A stretch of 64,000 nucleotides of DNA from Tenuifilum thalassicum. Lineage in GTDB: Bacteria; Bacteroidota; Bacteroidia; Bacteroidales; Tenuifilaceae. The position numbers were made by a program, and so were the translations under genes. The notes beneath the pieces are model-generated. The model made no database searches. It was not told where the DNA came from and saw nothing but the letters and a program-made list of their open reading frames with translations. This document shows, one piece after another, positions 55,533 to 64,000 of this stretch. Location: contig NZ_CP041345.1 in NCBI RefSeq assembly GCF_013265555.1, forward strand, positions 372,001 through 436,000. The letters are read 5' to 3'. The stretch's first letter is position 1. Every line of letters begins with the position of its first letter.

Positions 55533-55597
55533 TTTGGCAGGCAGTTTAGTAATAAATTGCCCAGACTCCCGAAAGGGACTACTGAGCGATTGCCAAA
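55533..55597 (+). ncRNA. three-helix structured leader upstream of rpsB
   Basis: A closing helix pairs TTTGGCA (55533-55539) with TGCCAAA (55591-55597). Inside it are a nine-pair hairpin GGCAGTTTA/TAAATTGCC (55540-55561, loop GTAA, with one G-T) and a second hairpin CAG-ACT-CCC-GAAA-GGG-ACTA-CTG (55562-55584). The structure ends 20 bases before the rpsB ATG. It is likely a ribosomal protein autoregulation element. Confidence 0.65.
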
Positions 55598-55617
55598 GAA
55601 TCTAAACAATTTGAAAA

Positions 55618-56469
55618 ATGTCAAGAACTAATTTTCAAGAATTACTCGAAGCAGGTGTACACTTTGGCCACTTAAAGCGTAAGTGGAATCCCAAAATGGC
55701 TCCATATATTTTCATGGAGAAAAATGGTATTCATATTATTGACCTGCACAAAACAGTTGCAAAAATCGATGAAGCTGCCGCTGCTGTTAAGCAAATCGCT
55801 AAATCGGGTCGTAAGATCCTTTTCGTAGCTACCAAAAAGCAAGCTAAAGACATCGTAGCAGAGCGTATCAAATCAACAAACATGCCTTACGTAACTGAGC
55901 GATGGCCTGGTGGTATGCTTACTAACTTCCCAACTATCAGAAAGGCCGTTAAAAAAATGAATAGCATCGATAAGATGATGACCGACGGTACTTTCGATAC
56001 TCTTTCTAAACGTGAAAAGCTACAGATTCAACGTCAACGTGCTAAACTAGAGAAGAACCTTGGTTCAATTGCTAACATGAACCGTCTTCCTTCTGCCCTT
56101 TTTGTGGTTGATGTTCAAAAAGAATATATCGCCGTACGTGAAGCCAATAGGCTTAACATCCCGGTTATCGCAATGGTTGATACTTGTTGTGATCCTACTC
56201 CTATCGATTTTGTGATTCCGGCTAACGACGATGCTTCAAAGTCAATCGCTTTAATTGTTGACATAATGGCTAAAGCCATTGAAGAGGGATTGGCAGAGCG
56301 TAAGGCTGAAAAAGAAAAAACACAAACAGTTGATCAGGATAAAGAAGGTGGAAAAACCAAAGCTCGTAAAGCTAAAAAAGATGATGAGGCTGTAGAGGAA
56401 GTAGCCGAAGAAGATGACGATGTTGCTATGCAAGATGATTCTGCCTCAGCTGAAGAAAATAAAGAATAA
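55618..56469 (+). CDS. rpsB: 30S ribosomal protein S2 with charged C-terminal tail
   Basis: The 283-residue protein contains NFQELLEAGVHFGHLKRKWNPKMAPYIF, ERWPGGMLTNFPTIRKAVKKM and IPVIAMVDTCCDPTPIDFVIPANDDA. The C-terminal 60 residues are a lysine/glutamate tail (KTKARKAKKDDEAVEEVAEEDDD) beyond the usual S2 end. S2 joins the 30S subunit late. The gene heads the rpsB-tsf pair and follows a structured leader. Confidence 0.97.
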   Translation: MSRTNFQELLEAGVHFGHLKRKWNPKMAPYIFMEKNGIHIIDLHKTVAKIDEAAAAVKQIAKSGRKILFVATKKQAKDIVAERIKSTNMPYVTERWPGGMLTNFPTIRKAVKKMNSIDKMMTDGTFDTLSKREKLQIQRQRAKLEKNLGSIANMNRLPSALFVVDVQKEYIAVREANRLNIPVIAMVDTCCDPTPIDFVIPANDDASKSIALIVDIMAKAIEEGLAERKAEKEKTQTVDQDKEGGKTKARKAKKDDEAVEEVAEEDDDVAMQDDSASAEENKE

Positions 56470-56495
56470 TAACTCACTGAAAAAACAAAAATATT

Positions 56496-57323
56496 ATGGC
56501 TGAAATTACAGCTGCTGAAGTTGCTAAACTACGTAAACTCACCGGAGCAGGTATGATGGACTGCAAAAAGGCTTTAGTAGAAGCCGACGGTGATATGGAT
56601 CGTGCAATTGAATTAATACGCGAACGCGGTAAGGCTATTGCCAACAAACGAGCCGACCGTGAGGCAGGCGAAGGTGCTGCATTAGCAAAAGTTAATGAAG
56701 CTGGTAACCGTGGGGCTATTGTTGTGCTTAACTGCGAAACTGACTTTGTTGCTAAAAATGCCGACTTTGTTGGTGTTGCATCTAAAATTCTAGACCATGC
56801 TTTAAGCACAAGCCCTGCAAACCTTGAAGCTCTAAAAGAGTCAACCCTAGATGGCAAAAAAGTTGCTGATGTGGTTGCCGAATTCTCTGGTATTACTGGA
56901 GAAAAAATGGAACTATCTTACTACGAATTTGTAGAGGCTCCTATGGTTGTTTCTTATATTCATCCTGGTAATAAACTTGCTACAATTGTTGGATTCAGCA
57001 AGGCTATAGATGTGCAAGCAGCTAAAGATGTTGCTATGCAAGTAGCTGCTATGAATCCTGTAGCAATAGATAAAGATGATGTGCCAGAGGATATTCGCCA
57101 AAAGGAATTTGAAATTGGTAGAGAGCAAGCACGTCAAGAAGGTAAGCCTGAAAACTTACTTGATAAAATTGCTGAAGGAAAACTTAATAAATTCTACAAG
57201 GAAAGCACTCTATTAAACCAAGAATTTATTAAGGACAATAAGATGACCATTCGTCAATATCTACAAGGTGTAGATAAAGATGTAAAGGTTACTGCTTTTA
57301 AACGATTCTCTTTGAATTCATAG
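56496..57323 (+). CDS. tsf: elongation factor Ts
   Basis: The 275-residue EF-Ts has the N-terminal UBA motif (AAEVAKLRKLTGAGMMDCKKALVEADGDMDRAIELIRERG) and NCETDFVAKN. It exchanges GDP for GTP on EF-Tu. It starts 26 bases after rpsB, as in most bacteria, and is followed by an intrinsic terminator. Confidence 0.97.
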   Translation: MAEITAAEVAKLRKLTGAGMMDCKKALVEADGDMDRAIELIRERGKAIANKRADREAGEGAALAKVNEAGNRGAIVVLNCETDFVAKNADFVGVASKILDHALSTSPANLEALKESTLDGKKVADVVAEFSGITGEKMELSYYEFVEAPMVVSYIHPGNKLATIVGFSKAIDVQAAKDVAMQVAAMNPVAIDKDDVPEDIRQKEFEIGREQARQEGKPENLLDKIAEGKLNKFYKESTLLNQEFIKDNKMTIRQYLQGVDKDVKVTAFKRFSLNS

Positions 57324-57341
57324 TTTTTTGAATTTTGAAAT

Positions 57342-57371
57342 AAAAAAGGAGAGTTTATGCTCTCCTTTTTT
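57342..57371 (+). terminator. intrinsic terminator after tsf
   Basis: AAAAAAGGAGAG (57342-57353) pairs with CTCTCCTTTTTT (57360-57371) around a six-base loop. The 3' arm is the T-tract. Confidence 0.9.
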
Positions 57372-57512
57372 GCGTTATGTTAGTAGTATACAAACTTTGA
57401 CGGAAAAAACTTAACAAAGATATTTTACGTATTTAATAAACGTTTTAAGAGGTCATAGATAAAACTCGAGTAAATAAAAATTAGTTGTCTTTTTTATAAA
57501 TCGCAACAATTA

Positions 57513-57544
57513 TTTGGTATGTATAAAACAAACATTTAAATTTG
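57513..57544 (+). promoter_or_regulatory. promoter of rho
   Basis: TTTG (57513-57516) and TAAATTTG (57537-57544) are 20 bases apart, matching the Bacteroidota -33/-7 pattern. The leader would be about 90 nt. Apart from the tsf terminator and this promoter, the 316-base tsf-rho gap shows nothing else recognisable. Confidence 0.72.
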
Positions 57545-57639
57545 CATCAACGCATTCGGAATTGTCTTCCAAAGAAATCAATACAAACCGCGTATTCTAA
57601 TCCATTCTTATTGTCTTAACAATATCATCATACTAAATT

Positions 57640-59478
57640 ATGTACGACATACTAGAACTTAACAAGAAGTTACTTCCTGAGCTTAAGGAAATAGCTAAGA
57701 GTTTAAATATCAAAAAGGTCGATGGTTTAAAGAAACAAGAACTAATCTATAAGATACTCGACCAACAAGCTATTGAAGCATCGTTAAAGCCTGGTGATGA
57801 AAAAAGCAAGGAGCGAAAAAGAACTACCAATAAAGCCACAAAAAAGACAGCTGACTCCTCAAAGAAAGATGGGAAGGATAGCAGCAAAAGCCAAAAGAGT
57901 AAGGCCAGTGATTCTAAAGAACAGCCTAAAACTAAAGCCCAAAGTACCGACGAGGAGAAAACTAGCGAAAAGCCAGTAGAAAAAACAACCGAAAAAAGTA
58001 AACGGAAACGTATTACTAGAAACGTTGAGGCTAAAAAGGAGTATTCAACTGTTGAAACGGATAAAACCGAAGACAAAAAAGAGGAAAGCGAAAAAGTTCT
58101 TACAGTTAATAAAAAGGCAGTAGTTTTACCTGAAATAGATGTTGAAGCCCAAACCGAAGCATCAGAAGTCCAAGTTGACGATGATGCTGAGAGCACTAAA
58201 ACCGAAAACACATCACAGGTCGCTGAAGTTGAAGAGAAATTTACTCCTGAAAATATTACAGTAGAAGAGAAAACTGTTGAAGTTACCGAGAAAGAATCTC
58301 CTAAGCAGGTAAAACCACACCCTGAGAAACGAACAGGGAACGAACGCTTTGATTTTGACGGGATTGTTACAACTACAGGCGTACTTGAAATCATGCCAGA
58401 TGGTTATGGATTTCTACGCTCATCAGACTATAACTATTTAAGTTCACCCGATGATGTTTACGTTTCGCAATCGCAAATAAAACTTTTTGGACTAAAGACA
58501 GGTGATACTGTTACTGGCTCAATTAGGCCGCCAAAAGAGGGTGAAAAATATTTCCCTTTAATTAAAGTACAAGAGATAAATGGCCGTGATCCAGAATTTA
58601 TTCGCGACCGCGTACCTTTCGATTATTTAACCCCCTTATTCCCTAATGAGAAGTTTACTCTAATAGGGAATGGTATGAACCTCCTATCTGCACGAATTGT
58701 TGATATGTTTTCGCCTATTGGTAAGGGGCAGCGAGGATTAATTGTAGCCCAACCAAAAACTGGTAAAACAATTCTTTTAAAAGATATTGCCAACTCAATA
58801 GCAGCAAATCATCCCGAGGTATACATGATTGTTCTGCTTATTGACGAGAGGCCAGAGGAGGTAACCGATATGGCTCGTAGTGTGAATGCTGAGGTTATCG
58901 CGTCTACCTTCGATGAGCCTGCTGAACGTCATGTAAGAGTTGCCAATATTGTACTGGAAAAAGCAAAACGACTAGTTGAATGTGGTCACGATGTGGTCAT
59001 CCTTCTCGACTCAATTACCCGTTTAGCCCGAGCATTCAACACTGTTCAACCAGCATCAGGGAAAGTGCTCTCTGGTGGTGTTGATGCTAATGCACTTCAA
59101 AAGCCAAAGCGTTTCTTTGGGGCTGCTCGTAATATTGAAAATGGTGGATCCCTTACCATCCTAGCCACCGCTCTTACCGATACTGGTAGCAAAATGGATG
59201 ATGTTATTTTTGAGGAGTTTAAAGGAACTGGTAATATGGAGCTTCAGCTCGATAGAAAACTCGCTAACAAACGTGTATTCCCTGCTGTTGATATTATGGC
59301 TTCAAGTACTCGTCGTGAGGACTTGCTGCTAGATAAAGAGGTTCTTCAAAAGATTTGGATCTTGAGAAATTATCTCACCGATATGAACTCGGTTGAGGCC
59401 ATGGAATTTCTGAGAGATCGTTTGGTGAAAACAGCAACAAACGAGGAGTTCCTTTGGAGCATGAATAGCGATATATAA
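57640..59478 (+). CDS. rho: transcription termination factor Rho with large charged insertion
   Basis: The 612-residue Rho begins with the Rho_N domain ([37 protein letters not shown]). It then has about 170 residues of Lys/Glu/Ser/Thr low complexity (about 55-228). The RNA-binding cold-shock domain ([30 protein letters not shown]) and the hexameric ATPase follow ([15 protein letters not shown] Walker [17 protein letters not shown] Walker B, with the Q-loop and R-loop later). Insertions here are typical of Bacteroidota. Rho ends many transcripts and regulates its own leader. The gene has its own promoter and terminator. Confidence 0.96.
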   Translation: MYDILELNKKLLPELKEIAKSLNIKKVDGLKKQELIYKILDQQAIEASLKPGDEKSKERKRTTNKATKKTADSSKKDGKDSSKSQKSKASDSKEQPKTKAQSTDEEKTSEKPVEKTTEKSKRKRITRNVEAKKEYSTVETDKTEDKKEESEKVLTVNKKAVVLPEIDVEAQTEASEVQVDDDAESTKTENTSQVAEVEEKFTPENITVEEKTVEVTEKESPKQVKPHPEKRTGNERFDFDGIVTTTGVLEIMPDGYGFLRSSDYNYLSSPDDVYVSQSQIKLFGLKTGDTVTGSIRPPKEGEKYFPLIKVQEINGRDPEFIRDRVPFDYLTPLFPNEKFTLIGNGMNLLSARIVDMFSPIGKGQRGLIVAQPKTGKTILLKDIANSIAANHPEVYMIVLLIDERPEEVTDMARSVNAEVIASTFDEPAERHVRVANIVLEKAKRLVECGHDVVILLDSITRLARAFNTVQPASGKVLSGGVDANALQKPKRFFGAARNIENGGSLTILATALTDTGSKMDDVIFEEFKGTGNMELQLDRKLANKRVFPAVDIMASSTRREDLLLDKEVLQKIWILRNYLTDMNSVEAMEFLRDRLVKTATNEEFLWSMNSDI

Positions 59479-59497
59479 CCTATATGGTTATAATTTT

Positions 59498-59527
59498 AAA
59501 GGTAGCATTAGCTTGCTACCTTTTTTT
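59498..59527 (+). terminator. intrinsic terminator after rho
   Basis: AAAGGTAGCA (59498-59507) pairs with TGCTACCTTT (59514-59523), and the hairpin runs directly into a T-tract. Confidence 0.88.
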
Positions 59528-59563
59528 CTACCTTTATTTTTTATGAAAGTATAAAGATTAGAT

Positions 59564-59571
59564 TAAATTTG
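59564..59571 (+). promoter_or_regulatory. -7 promoter box of the second ECF sigma operon
   Basis: TAAATTTG is an exact TAnnTTTG ending 18 bases before the ATG at 59590. Confidence 0.6.
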
Positions 59572-59589
59572 TGCGTATAGCAATTAACC

Positions 59590-60117
59590 ATGACGCTCCC
59601 AAAAGGAAATTATACTGCTGAAGAAATTGAGTGGTTTCGAAGAATTTTCGACGAATTCTACGAGAGTATTCGACATTTTGCCTATTATAAAACTGGCGAT
59701 GTTGATCTTTCCGATGATATTGTTCAGGAGGTTTTCCTGAAAATATGGGACATGCGAAAAAAGGTTAACGATGAAACAGTAAAATCGTTATTATATACTA
59801 TTGCAGGAAATATCATTAAAAATCATTATAAGCATTTAAAAGTTGTTTACAACTTTCAGAGCCAAACTAAAGCAGCTAGTGGTAGTACAGCAGAAAGCGC
59901 CGATGAGCCCATTAGAATTGAACAGTTCAACCAGCAGCTTCAGGATGCAATTGCATCTATACCCGAGGGCCCAAGAGAGGTTTTCCTCATGAGTAGAATT
60001 GATGAGCTAAGCTACCAAGAGATAGCCGAAAGACTTGGGTTAAGTGTTAAAGCCATTGAGAAAAGAATGTCAGTAGCACTCAAAGTACTGAGAGATAAGT
60101 TTGGATATAAAATATGA
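59590..60117 (+). CDS. ECF-type RNA polymerase sigma factor (second cassette)
   Basis: The 175-residue protein has region 2 (FDEFYESIRHFAYYKTGDVDLSDDIVQEVFLKIWDM) and region 4 (IPEGPREVFLMSRIDELSYQEIAERLGLSVKAIEKRMSVALKVLRDKFG). It overlaps the FecR-like gene by four bases (ATGA), indicating coupled translation. It probably controls the TonB-dependent receptor that follows. Confidence 0.93.
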   Translation: MTLPKGNYTAEEIEWFRRIFDEFYESIRHFAYYKTGDVDLSDDIVQEVFLKIWDMRKKVNDETVKSLLYTIAGNIIKNHYKHLKVVYNFQSQTKAASGSTAESADEPIRIEQFNQQLQDAIASIPEGPREVFLMSRIDELSYQEIAERLGLSVKAIEKRMSVALKVLRDKFGYKI

Positions 60118-60998
60118 GCAACGAAGAAAAAATAGGAAATAATAAAATGGGGCAAGCAAAAAGTGATAATTTTTTTAGCAACTTGTCTGTTCCTCCTTCA
60201 AAACGAAGTAAGGAAGAGGCCTGGCAATTGCTCATGCAGTCTATTGATGAAAAAGAGGAACATCACAATAAAAGCATCTCTTTAAAGCCTAGTTACACCA
60301 AACTGCTTGTTGCTGCTTCAATAGCAATACTTTTTCTAATCTCATCAGTACTGATTTTTAATAAGGAATATCATTTTGAAACGTATGAGGCGCAAACCCT
60401 TAAGGTTGATTTGCCCGATGGATCATTTGTTAATCTAAATGAAAACTCATCAATTGCTTACTCTTTGACTTACGGATGGTTTAACCGCAAGGTCAGCTTT
60501 GAGGGCGAAGGTTATTTCACAGTTACTAAAGGTAAAGGTCGCTTTATTGTTGATGTTGCTCAAAATAAAAAAATTGTAGTAACTGGAACCGAGTTTAATG
60601 TAATAAGTAGAGATAAGGACTTTTCTGTTACCTGTTATGAAGGCTCGGTTGAAGTAAGAGCATCTAAGTCGAAACCTCTCAAAATAAAAGCCGGTGAGCA
60701 AGTCTTGCTTGATAAAAATGAGCTCAAACTTAATTCAAGCACAATAAATAGACCTCCTAAACCTGTTTGGCTTACAAATGAATTTGTTTTTATAAATCAG
60801 CCCCTTTCTATAGTTTTTGATGAGCTGTCGCGTTATTACAAAGTTAGAATAGTAGCAGATGGCTTTAACCCTTCGGAGCGACAGTTTTCAGGGAAATTAC
60901 CGGCTGATTCATTTAGAAATATAATTGAAATAATGTCCGTATCATTAGGGTTATCCTATTCATACTCACCCGATTCTACAACTATTGTTTTTAGGTAG
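60114..60998 (+). CDS. FecR-like anti-sigma factor (second cassette)
   Basis: The 294-residue protein has a cytosolic N-terminus, a membrane helix (YTKLLVAASIAILFLISSVLIF, about 62-83), a FecR domain (LKVDLPDGSFVNLNENSSIAYS, then VTGTEFNVISRDKDFSVTCYEGSVEV) and a C-terminal DUF4974 domain. It should restrain the upstream sigma and receive a signal from the STN domain of the next gene product. The start overlaps the sigma stop by four bases. Confidence 0.93.
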   Translation: MSNEEKIGNNKMGQAKSDNFFSNLSVPPSKRSKEEAWQLLMQSIDEKEEHHNKSISLKPSYTKLLVAASIAILFLISSVLIFNKEYHFETYEAQTLKVDLPDGSFVNLNENSSIAYSLTYGWFNRKVSFEGEGYFTVTKGKGRFIVDVAQNKKIVVTGTEFNVISRDKDFSVTCYEGSVEVRASKSKPLKIKAGEQVLLDKNELKLNSSTINRPPKPVWLTNEFVFINQPLSIVFDELSRYYKVRIVADGFNPSERQFSGKLPADSFRNIIEIMSVSLGLSYSYSPDSTTIVFR

Positions 60999-61045
60999 GG
61001 TTTTTGTAGCATATCTTGTAATGCTTTTAGACAAAGTTTGGATTA

Positions 61046-63694
61046 ATGGGTAAGAAAAAATTACTAACATATTTTTTGCTACTTTCTCTGCTGTTATCTT
61101 TTCATATGGTATCAGTTGGCCAGGATGTTAGGATTAGTGAAAAATATAACCAGAAACCTTTAACTGAGATTCTTTCTCAACTCACCGAGAAATATAATGT
61201 TAAGCTAGCCTATGATCCTGTTGCGTTGAGTGAACTAAAATATACTGGTAAGTTTTCAAATGATAAAATTGAAAAGGTTTTAAAAGCTGTTCTTAAGAAT
61301 TCAGGATTTGAGTATGTGAAAATAAATCAGGTTTATGTTGTTAAAAAATCTGTAGCAAAGATAGAAAAAAAGTCATCGTTTATTCAGGGGATTGTACGCG
61401 ACAGGATTTCTGGAGAGGCATTGCCCTATGCATCGGTCAAAGTGGTTAATGATAATACCGGAACAGTAACTAATACCGACGGTTTCTTTACAATACAGAA
61501 TATGACTGACGATTCAGTTAGCATTGAGGTGAGTTTTTTAGGATTTAATCCCATAAAAACAAAGATTGCACGAATTGATAATTCAGGCAGCCCAGTTGTA
61601 GTAGAGCTTGACCCAAAGCTATTTGTAATTTCCGATGTTGAAGTAGTAAAAAGCATCTCAAAACTTTTAGCATTAGGGAACAACCCTGGTGAAATAGTCT
61701 TAAATACTCGTAAAGTTGGCGAAACGCCATCTCTCTCCGGAATTGATGTGCTTGCACCGTTACAGCTTTTGCCAGGTGTTGACGGCACCACCGAGTCGCT
61801 CTCAGGATTATTAGTGCGTCATTCCCCGCCTGATAAAAACTTGATTTCATACGATGGTTTTACCATTTATCATATCAACCATTTATTTGGAGCTTTTTCA
61901 AGCTTAAACTCTAAGGCGATTAAGGATGTTCGACTTTATAGAGGTGGATTTGACGCTCGCTGGGGGGGGAGGGCTTCGTCAGTAGTTGAGATTACAGGAA
62001 AAACTGGTAATGAGAAAAAGTTTGTAGTTGATGTCGGTTCAGATCAGCTAGCTGGCGATATTACCGTAGAAGGACCTATTGGTAAAAAATCATCTTTCAT
62101 TCTGTCGGCACGTAGAGCATATACCGATTACTATCGCTCTCCGCAATTTCTAAACATCTTTGAAAGTGCTGCCAATGATATAAAAATTCTTAACAAAAGC
62201 TTTACCGTTTTTGGGACTGACCCCTCAGCACCTTCTTACATGTTTTATGATGCTAATGCCAAGTATAGCTTAAAGCCTAACAGCAAAGATGTGATTTCAG
62301 TTAGCGCTTATGTAGGAAAGGATAGGCTGAATTATGCTCAGCTGCTTTCTTCACCATTTGTTAAAGAGCTATCCGATTGGGGGAATAGTGGTATAGGTAC
62401 ACGATGGGCTAGACAGTGGAACGGCAAATTTTACCATAACCTAACATTTGGGCTTTCTAATTTTAGCAGCGATTTTGCCCTTTATGACAGCACTCTTAGC
62501 AAACGTTCAGCCCAACTCTTTGCTGATACTGTTATTCGTGATTACAAAACCAGTACAAACTTAGTTGATTACACGCTAAATCTGAATACCCAATTTACTT
62601 TAAGTAAGGAGTTTCTTCTTGAGTTTGGACTTCACGCTAATATTGTTGATGATAATCTTTTTGAAAAATATTTTCGTTCAACCAATGGATATGTATTTAT
62701 TGATACAATGCGCCAATCCTCCTTTTACTCACAGTTAAAAACTGGTTGGTTGCAATTAACATACAAAACTAAAGGATTGAAATCGTTGAAAATTGGTGGA
62801 CGATTATCTCATCATAATTTGACCGACAAATACTATTTTGAACCTCGTGTTCAAATGGTTTTAAGTCCAACAGAAAAACTCGATTTAAAATTTTCGGCAG
62901 GTCTTTATAATCAATTTATTAACCGAATTTATCTTTATAGCACCAGTGTAAAATATCTTTGGGTCGCATCCGATGGAGTTAATTTTCCTGTTGTTAAATC
63001 AAAACATTTTATCTCAGGAATTAGCTATGAAACAAAAAATTTCACAATAGATATAGAAGGCTATGTTAAGGAGACATCTGGGCTTTCTTTTGTTCAAAAT
63101 AAGATTGTTCGAACCACAAATAACCGTTTTGTTGAACGTTCGAAACTTTACTTATTAGATAGTAGGGCTTTGGGGGTAGATTTACTCCTTAAAAAAACAG
63201 CCGATCAATTTGAGGGTTGGTTAGCTTACTCGTATAGCAAATCATTTAACCAGTCAAGCAGCTTAAATGGGGGAGATGAATACTATGCTCTCGACGACCA
63301 TTTACATGAGTTAAAAGCTGTTACTCTATATCGATATAAAAGATGGCGGTTATCTAGTGCGTGGATTTATGGATCGCCTAAACCATGGGATGAAATAATC
63401 CTTTTGCCAAACTTAACGATTTCACCTGATTATGAAAAAAATTCAAGTCGATTAACTCCTTACCACCGGTTAGATGTTGGTATAAGCTATTCTGCACAAA
63501 TCTTTTCTGAGGGTATGGTTGAATTTGGGTTGAAGGTTTTTAACTTATATAACCGTAACAATATATTAGCTCGACCTTACTCTTTAACTGACACTCCCAT
63601 ATCCGATTATTTGCAAGGAAAATCAATTATATCGTATAACGATATTTATGGTTTGGGTAGAACCCCAACAATATTTTTTAATATCCGGTTTTAG
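61046..63694 (+). CDS. TonB-dependent receptor with STN and CarboxypepD_reg domains
   Basis: The 882-residue outer-membrane receptor has a signal peptide (to about 26), an STN domain (about 28-100), a CarboxypepD_reg-like domain (about 112-200, GIVRDRISGEALPYASVKVVNDNTGTVTNTDGFFTI), a plug domain (about 225-330) and a beta-barrel ending in TPTIFFNIRF. With the sigma/FecR pair upstream it makes a cell-surface-signalling unit. No SusD-like gene follows, and the barrel is shorter than that of typical SusC proteins, so a small ligand such as an iron complex or peptide is plausible. That is inferred, not seen. Confidence 0.9.
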   Translation: MGKKKLLTYFLLLSLLLSFHMVSVGQDVRISEKYNQKPLTEILSQLTEKYNVKLAYDPVALSELKYTGKFSNDKIEKVLKAVLKNSGFEYVKINQVYVVKKSVAKIEKKSSFIQGIVRDRISGEALPYASVKVVNDNTGTVTNTDGFFTIQNMTDDSVSIEVSFLGFNPIKTKIARIDNSGSPVVVELDPKLFVISDVEVVKSISKLLALGNNPGEIVLNTRKVGETPSLSGIDVLAPLQLLPGVDGTTESLSGLLVRHSPPDKNLISYDGFTIYHINHLFGAFSSLNSKAIKDVRLYRGGFDARWGGRASSVVEITGKTGNEKKFVVDVGSDQLAGDITVEGPIGKKSSFILSARRAYTDYYRSPQFLNIFESAANDIKILNKSFTVFGTDPSAPSYMFYDANAKYSLKPNSKDVISVSAYVGKDRLNYAQLLSSPFVKELSDWGNSGIGTRWARQWNGKFYHNLTFGLSNFSSDFALYDSTLSKRSAQLFADTVIRDYKTSTNLVDYTLNLNTQFTLSKEFLLEFGLHANIVDDNLFEKYFRSTNGYVFIDTMRQSSFYSQLKTGWLQLTYKTKGLKSLKIGGRLSHHNLTDKYYFEPRVQMVLSPTEKLDLKFSAGLYNQFINRIYLYSTSVKYLWVASDGVNFPVVKSKHFISGISYETKNFTIDIEGYVKETSGLSFVQNKIVRTTNNRFVERSKLYLLDSRALGVDLLLKKTADQFEGWLAYSYSKSFNQSSSLNGGDEYYALDDHLHELKAVTLYRYKRWRLSSAWIYGSPKPWDEIILLPNLTISPDYEKNSSRLTPYHRLDVGISYSAQIFSEGMVEFGLKVFNLYNRNNILARPYSLTDTPISDYLQGKSIISYNDIYGLGRTPTIFFNIRF

Positions 63695-64000
63695 TAGATG
63701 TTTTATCAGTGGCATTTAGGTTTTTTACCATCCTTAAAATAAGCTTATCGGGAATTGCTACTAGTTTATAAATGGAGTAGTATAGTACTGAACCGTTTTG
63801 TATGCATGCAACCTTAGCAGAGTAGAGCCTATTTTTAACCTCACGCTGAAAGTTGACGTTATATTGAAGTTCACCATCGGAATTGAGCCCCTCAAATCCT
63901 CCTGGTCTATAAATTTCGAGGTCCTGATAAAATGGAGATACCTGTTTGGGATTTAGATTCTTATCTAAGAGTTGATTGATTTCAACCTCTACATCAGTAA
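63678..64000 (-). CDS. unidentified protein, C-terminal part (partial)
   Basis: A minus-strand frame enters from the right edge and stops with TAA at 63678, giving 106 visible residues. It includes VSPFYQDLEIYRPGGFEGLNSDGELQYN and ends KNLNATDKTSTKTGY. The stop overlaps the 3' end of the TonB-dependent receptor gene by 17 bases. I do not recognise the family and see no hydrophobic helix. The N-terminus lies outside the window. Confidence 0.7.
   Translation of the reverse strand, partial: TDVEVEINQLLDKNLNPKQVSPFYQDLEIYRPGGFEGLNSDGELQYNVNFQREVKNRLYSAKVACIQNGSVLYYSIYKLVAIPDKLILRMVKNLNATDKTSTKTGY

Noticed and set aside
57747-58394. 215-codon hydrophobic, serine-rich frame antisense to rho
   Set aside because: The reverse complement of Lys/Glu-rich codons gives Phe/Leu/Ser by default; it spans exactly the low-complexity insertion.

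Overview
The window reads as a contiguous piece of chromosome from a member of the Bacteroidota, most likely a Bacteroidales- or Marinilabiliales-like organism. The evidence is: many start sites preceded by the Bacteroidota -7 promoter box TAnnTTTG and few Shine-Dalgarno sequences; two ECF sigma/FecR anti-sigma cassettes, one feeding a TonB-dependent receptor with STN and CarboxypepD_reg domains; Rho with a long charged insertion; S16 with a long C-terminal tail; and many secreted or lipoprotein genes. The DNA is AT-rich throughout. I see no insertion sequence, prophage, CRISPR array or rRNA operon. One tRNA gene (Leu, anticodon TAG) is present.

Layout. 1-4.3 kb: CBS-domain protein (cut by the window edge), pdxJ, an alpha/beta hydrolase, a PolB-like exonuclease, udk and manA. 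4.4-9.8 kb: a SiaB-like kinase, a secreted YD-repeat-like protein and a very large propeller/SpoIIE phosphatase, together suggesting partner-switching signalling. 9.8-18 kb: secreted or lipid-anchored proteins (DUF4412, EEP nuclease, beta-helix lipoprotein, YtcJ-type amidohydrolase), an acetyltransferase and a hybrid histidine kinase. 18-26.9 kb: a minus-strand methionine operon transcribed metY-metX-hom-metH-metF, with a SAM-I riboswitch in a long leader that also contains a 39-codon open frame. 26.9-34.8 kb: WG-repeat protein, amidase, M16 protease, ilvE, a frameshifted HRDC-domain gene and a small membrane protein. 35-39.5 kb: an ECF sigma/FecR pair flanked by two paralogous CarboxypepD_reg proteins, one carrying an STN domain but no receptor barrel. 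39.5-46 kb: small membrane and outer-membrane proteins, an MBL hydrolase, clpX, folA, thyA, tRNA-Leu and lptB. 46-57.3 kb: a CapD-type sugar epimerase, thioesterase, rpsP-rimM, a bile-acid-symporter-like protein with an unusual N-terminal extension, an acyltransferase, a LytTR regulator, ruvX, def, and rplM-rpsI-rpsB-tsf. 57.6-64 kb: rho, the second ECF/FecR/TonB-receptor cassette, and the 3' end of an unidentified minus-strand gene.

The observation I consider most worth following is architectural. In five of the eight divergent gene pairs (CBS/pdxJ, udk/manA, beta-barrel/DUF4190-like, MBL/clpX, rpsP/symporter) a plus-strand TAnnTTTG box is followed, after 0-5 bases, by its mirror image CAAAnnTA. 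A single near-palindromic core could therefore fire in both directions. None of the twelve exact boxes I assigned to one-directional genes shows the mirror box. Other candidates are the leader ORF behind the SAM-I aptamer, a three-helix RNA structure directly upstream of rpsB, and an A7 frameshift site in the HRDC gene.
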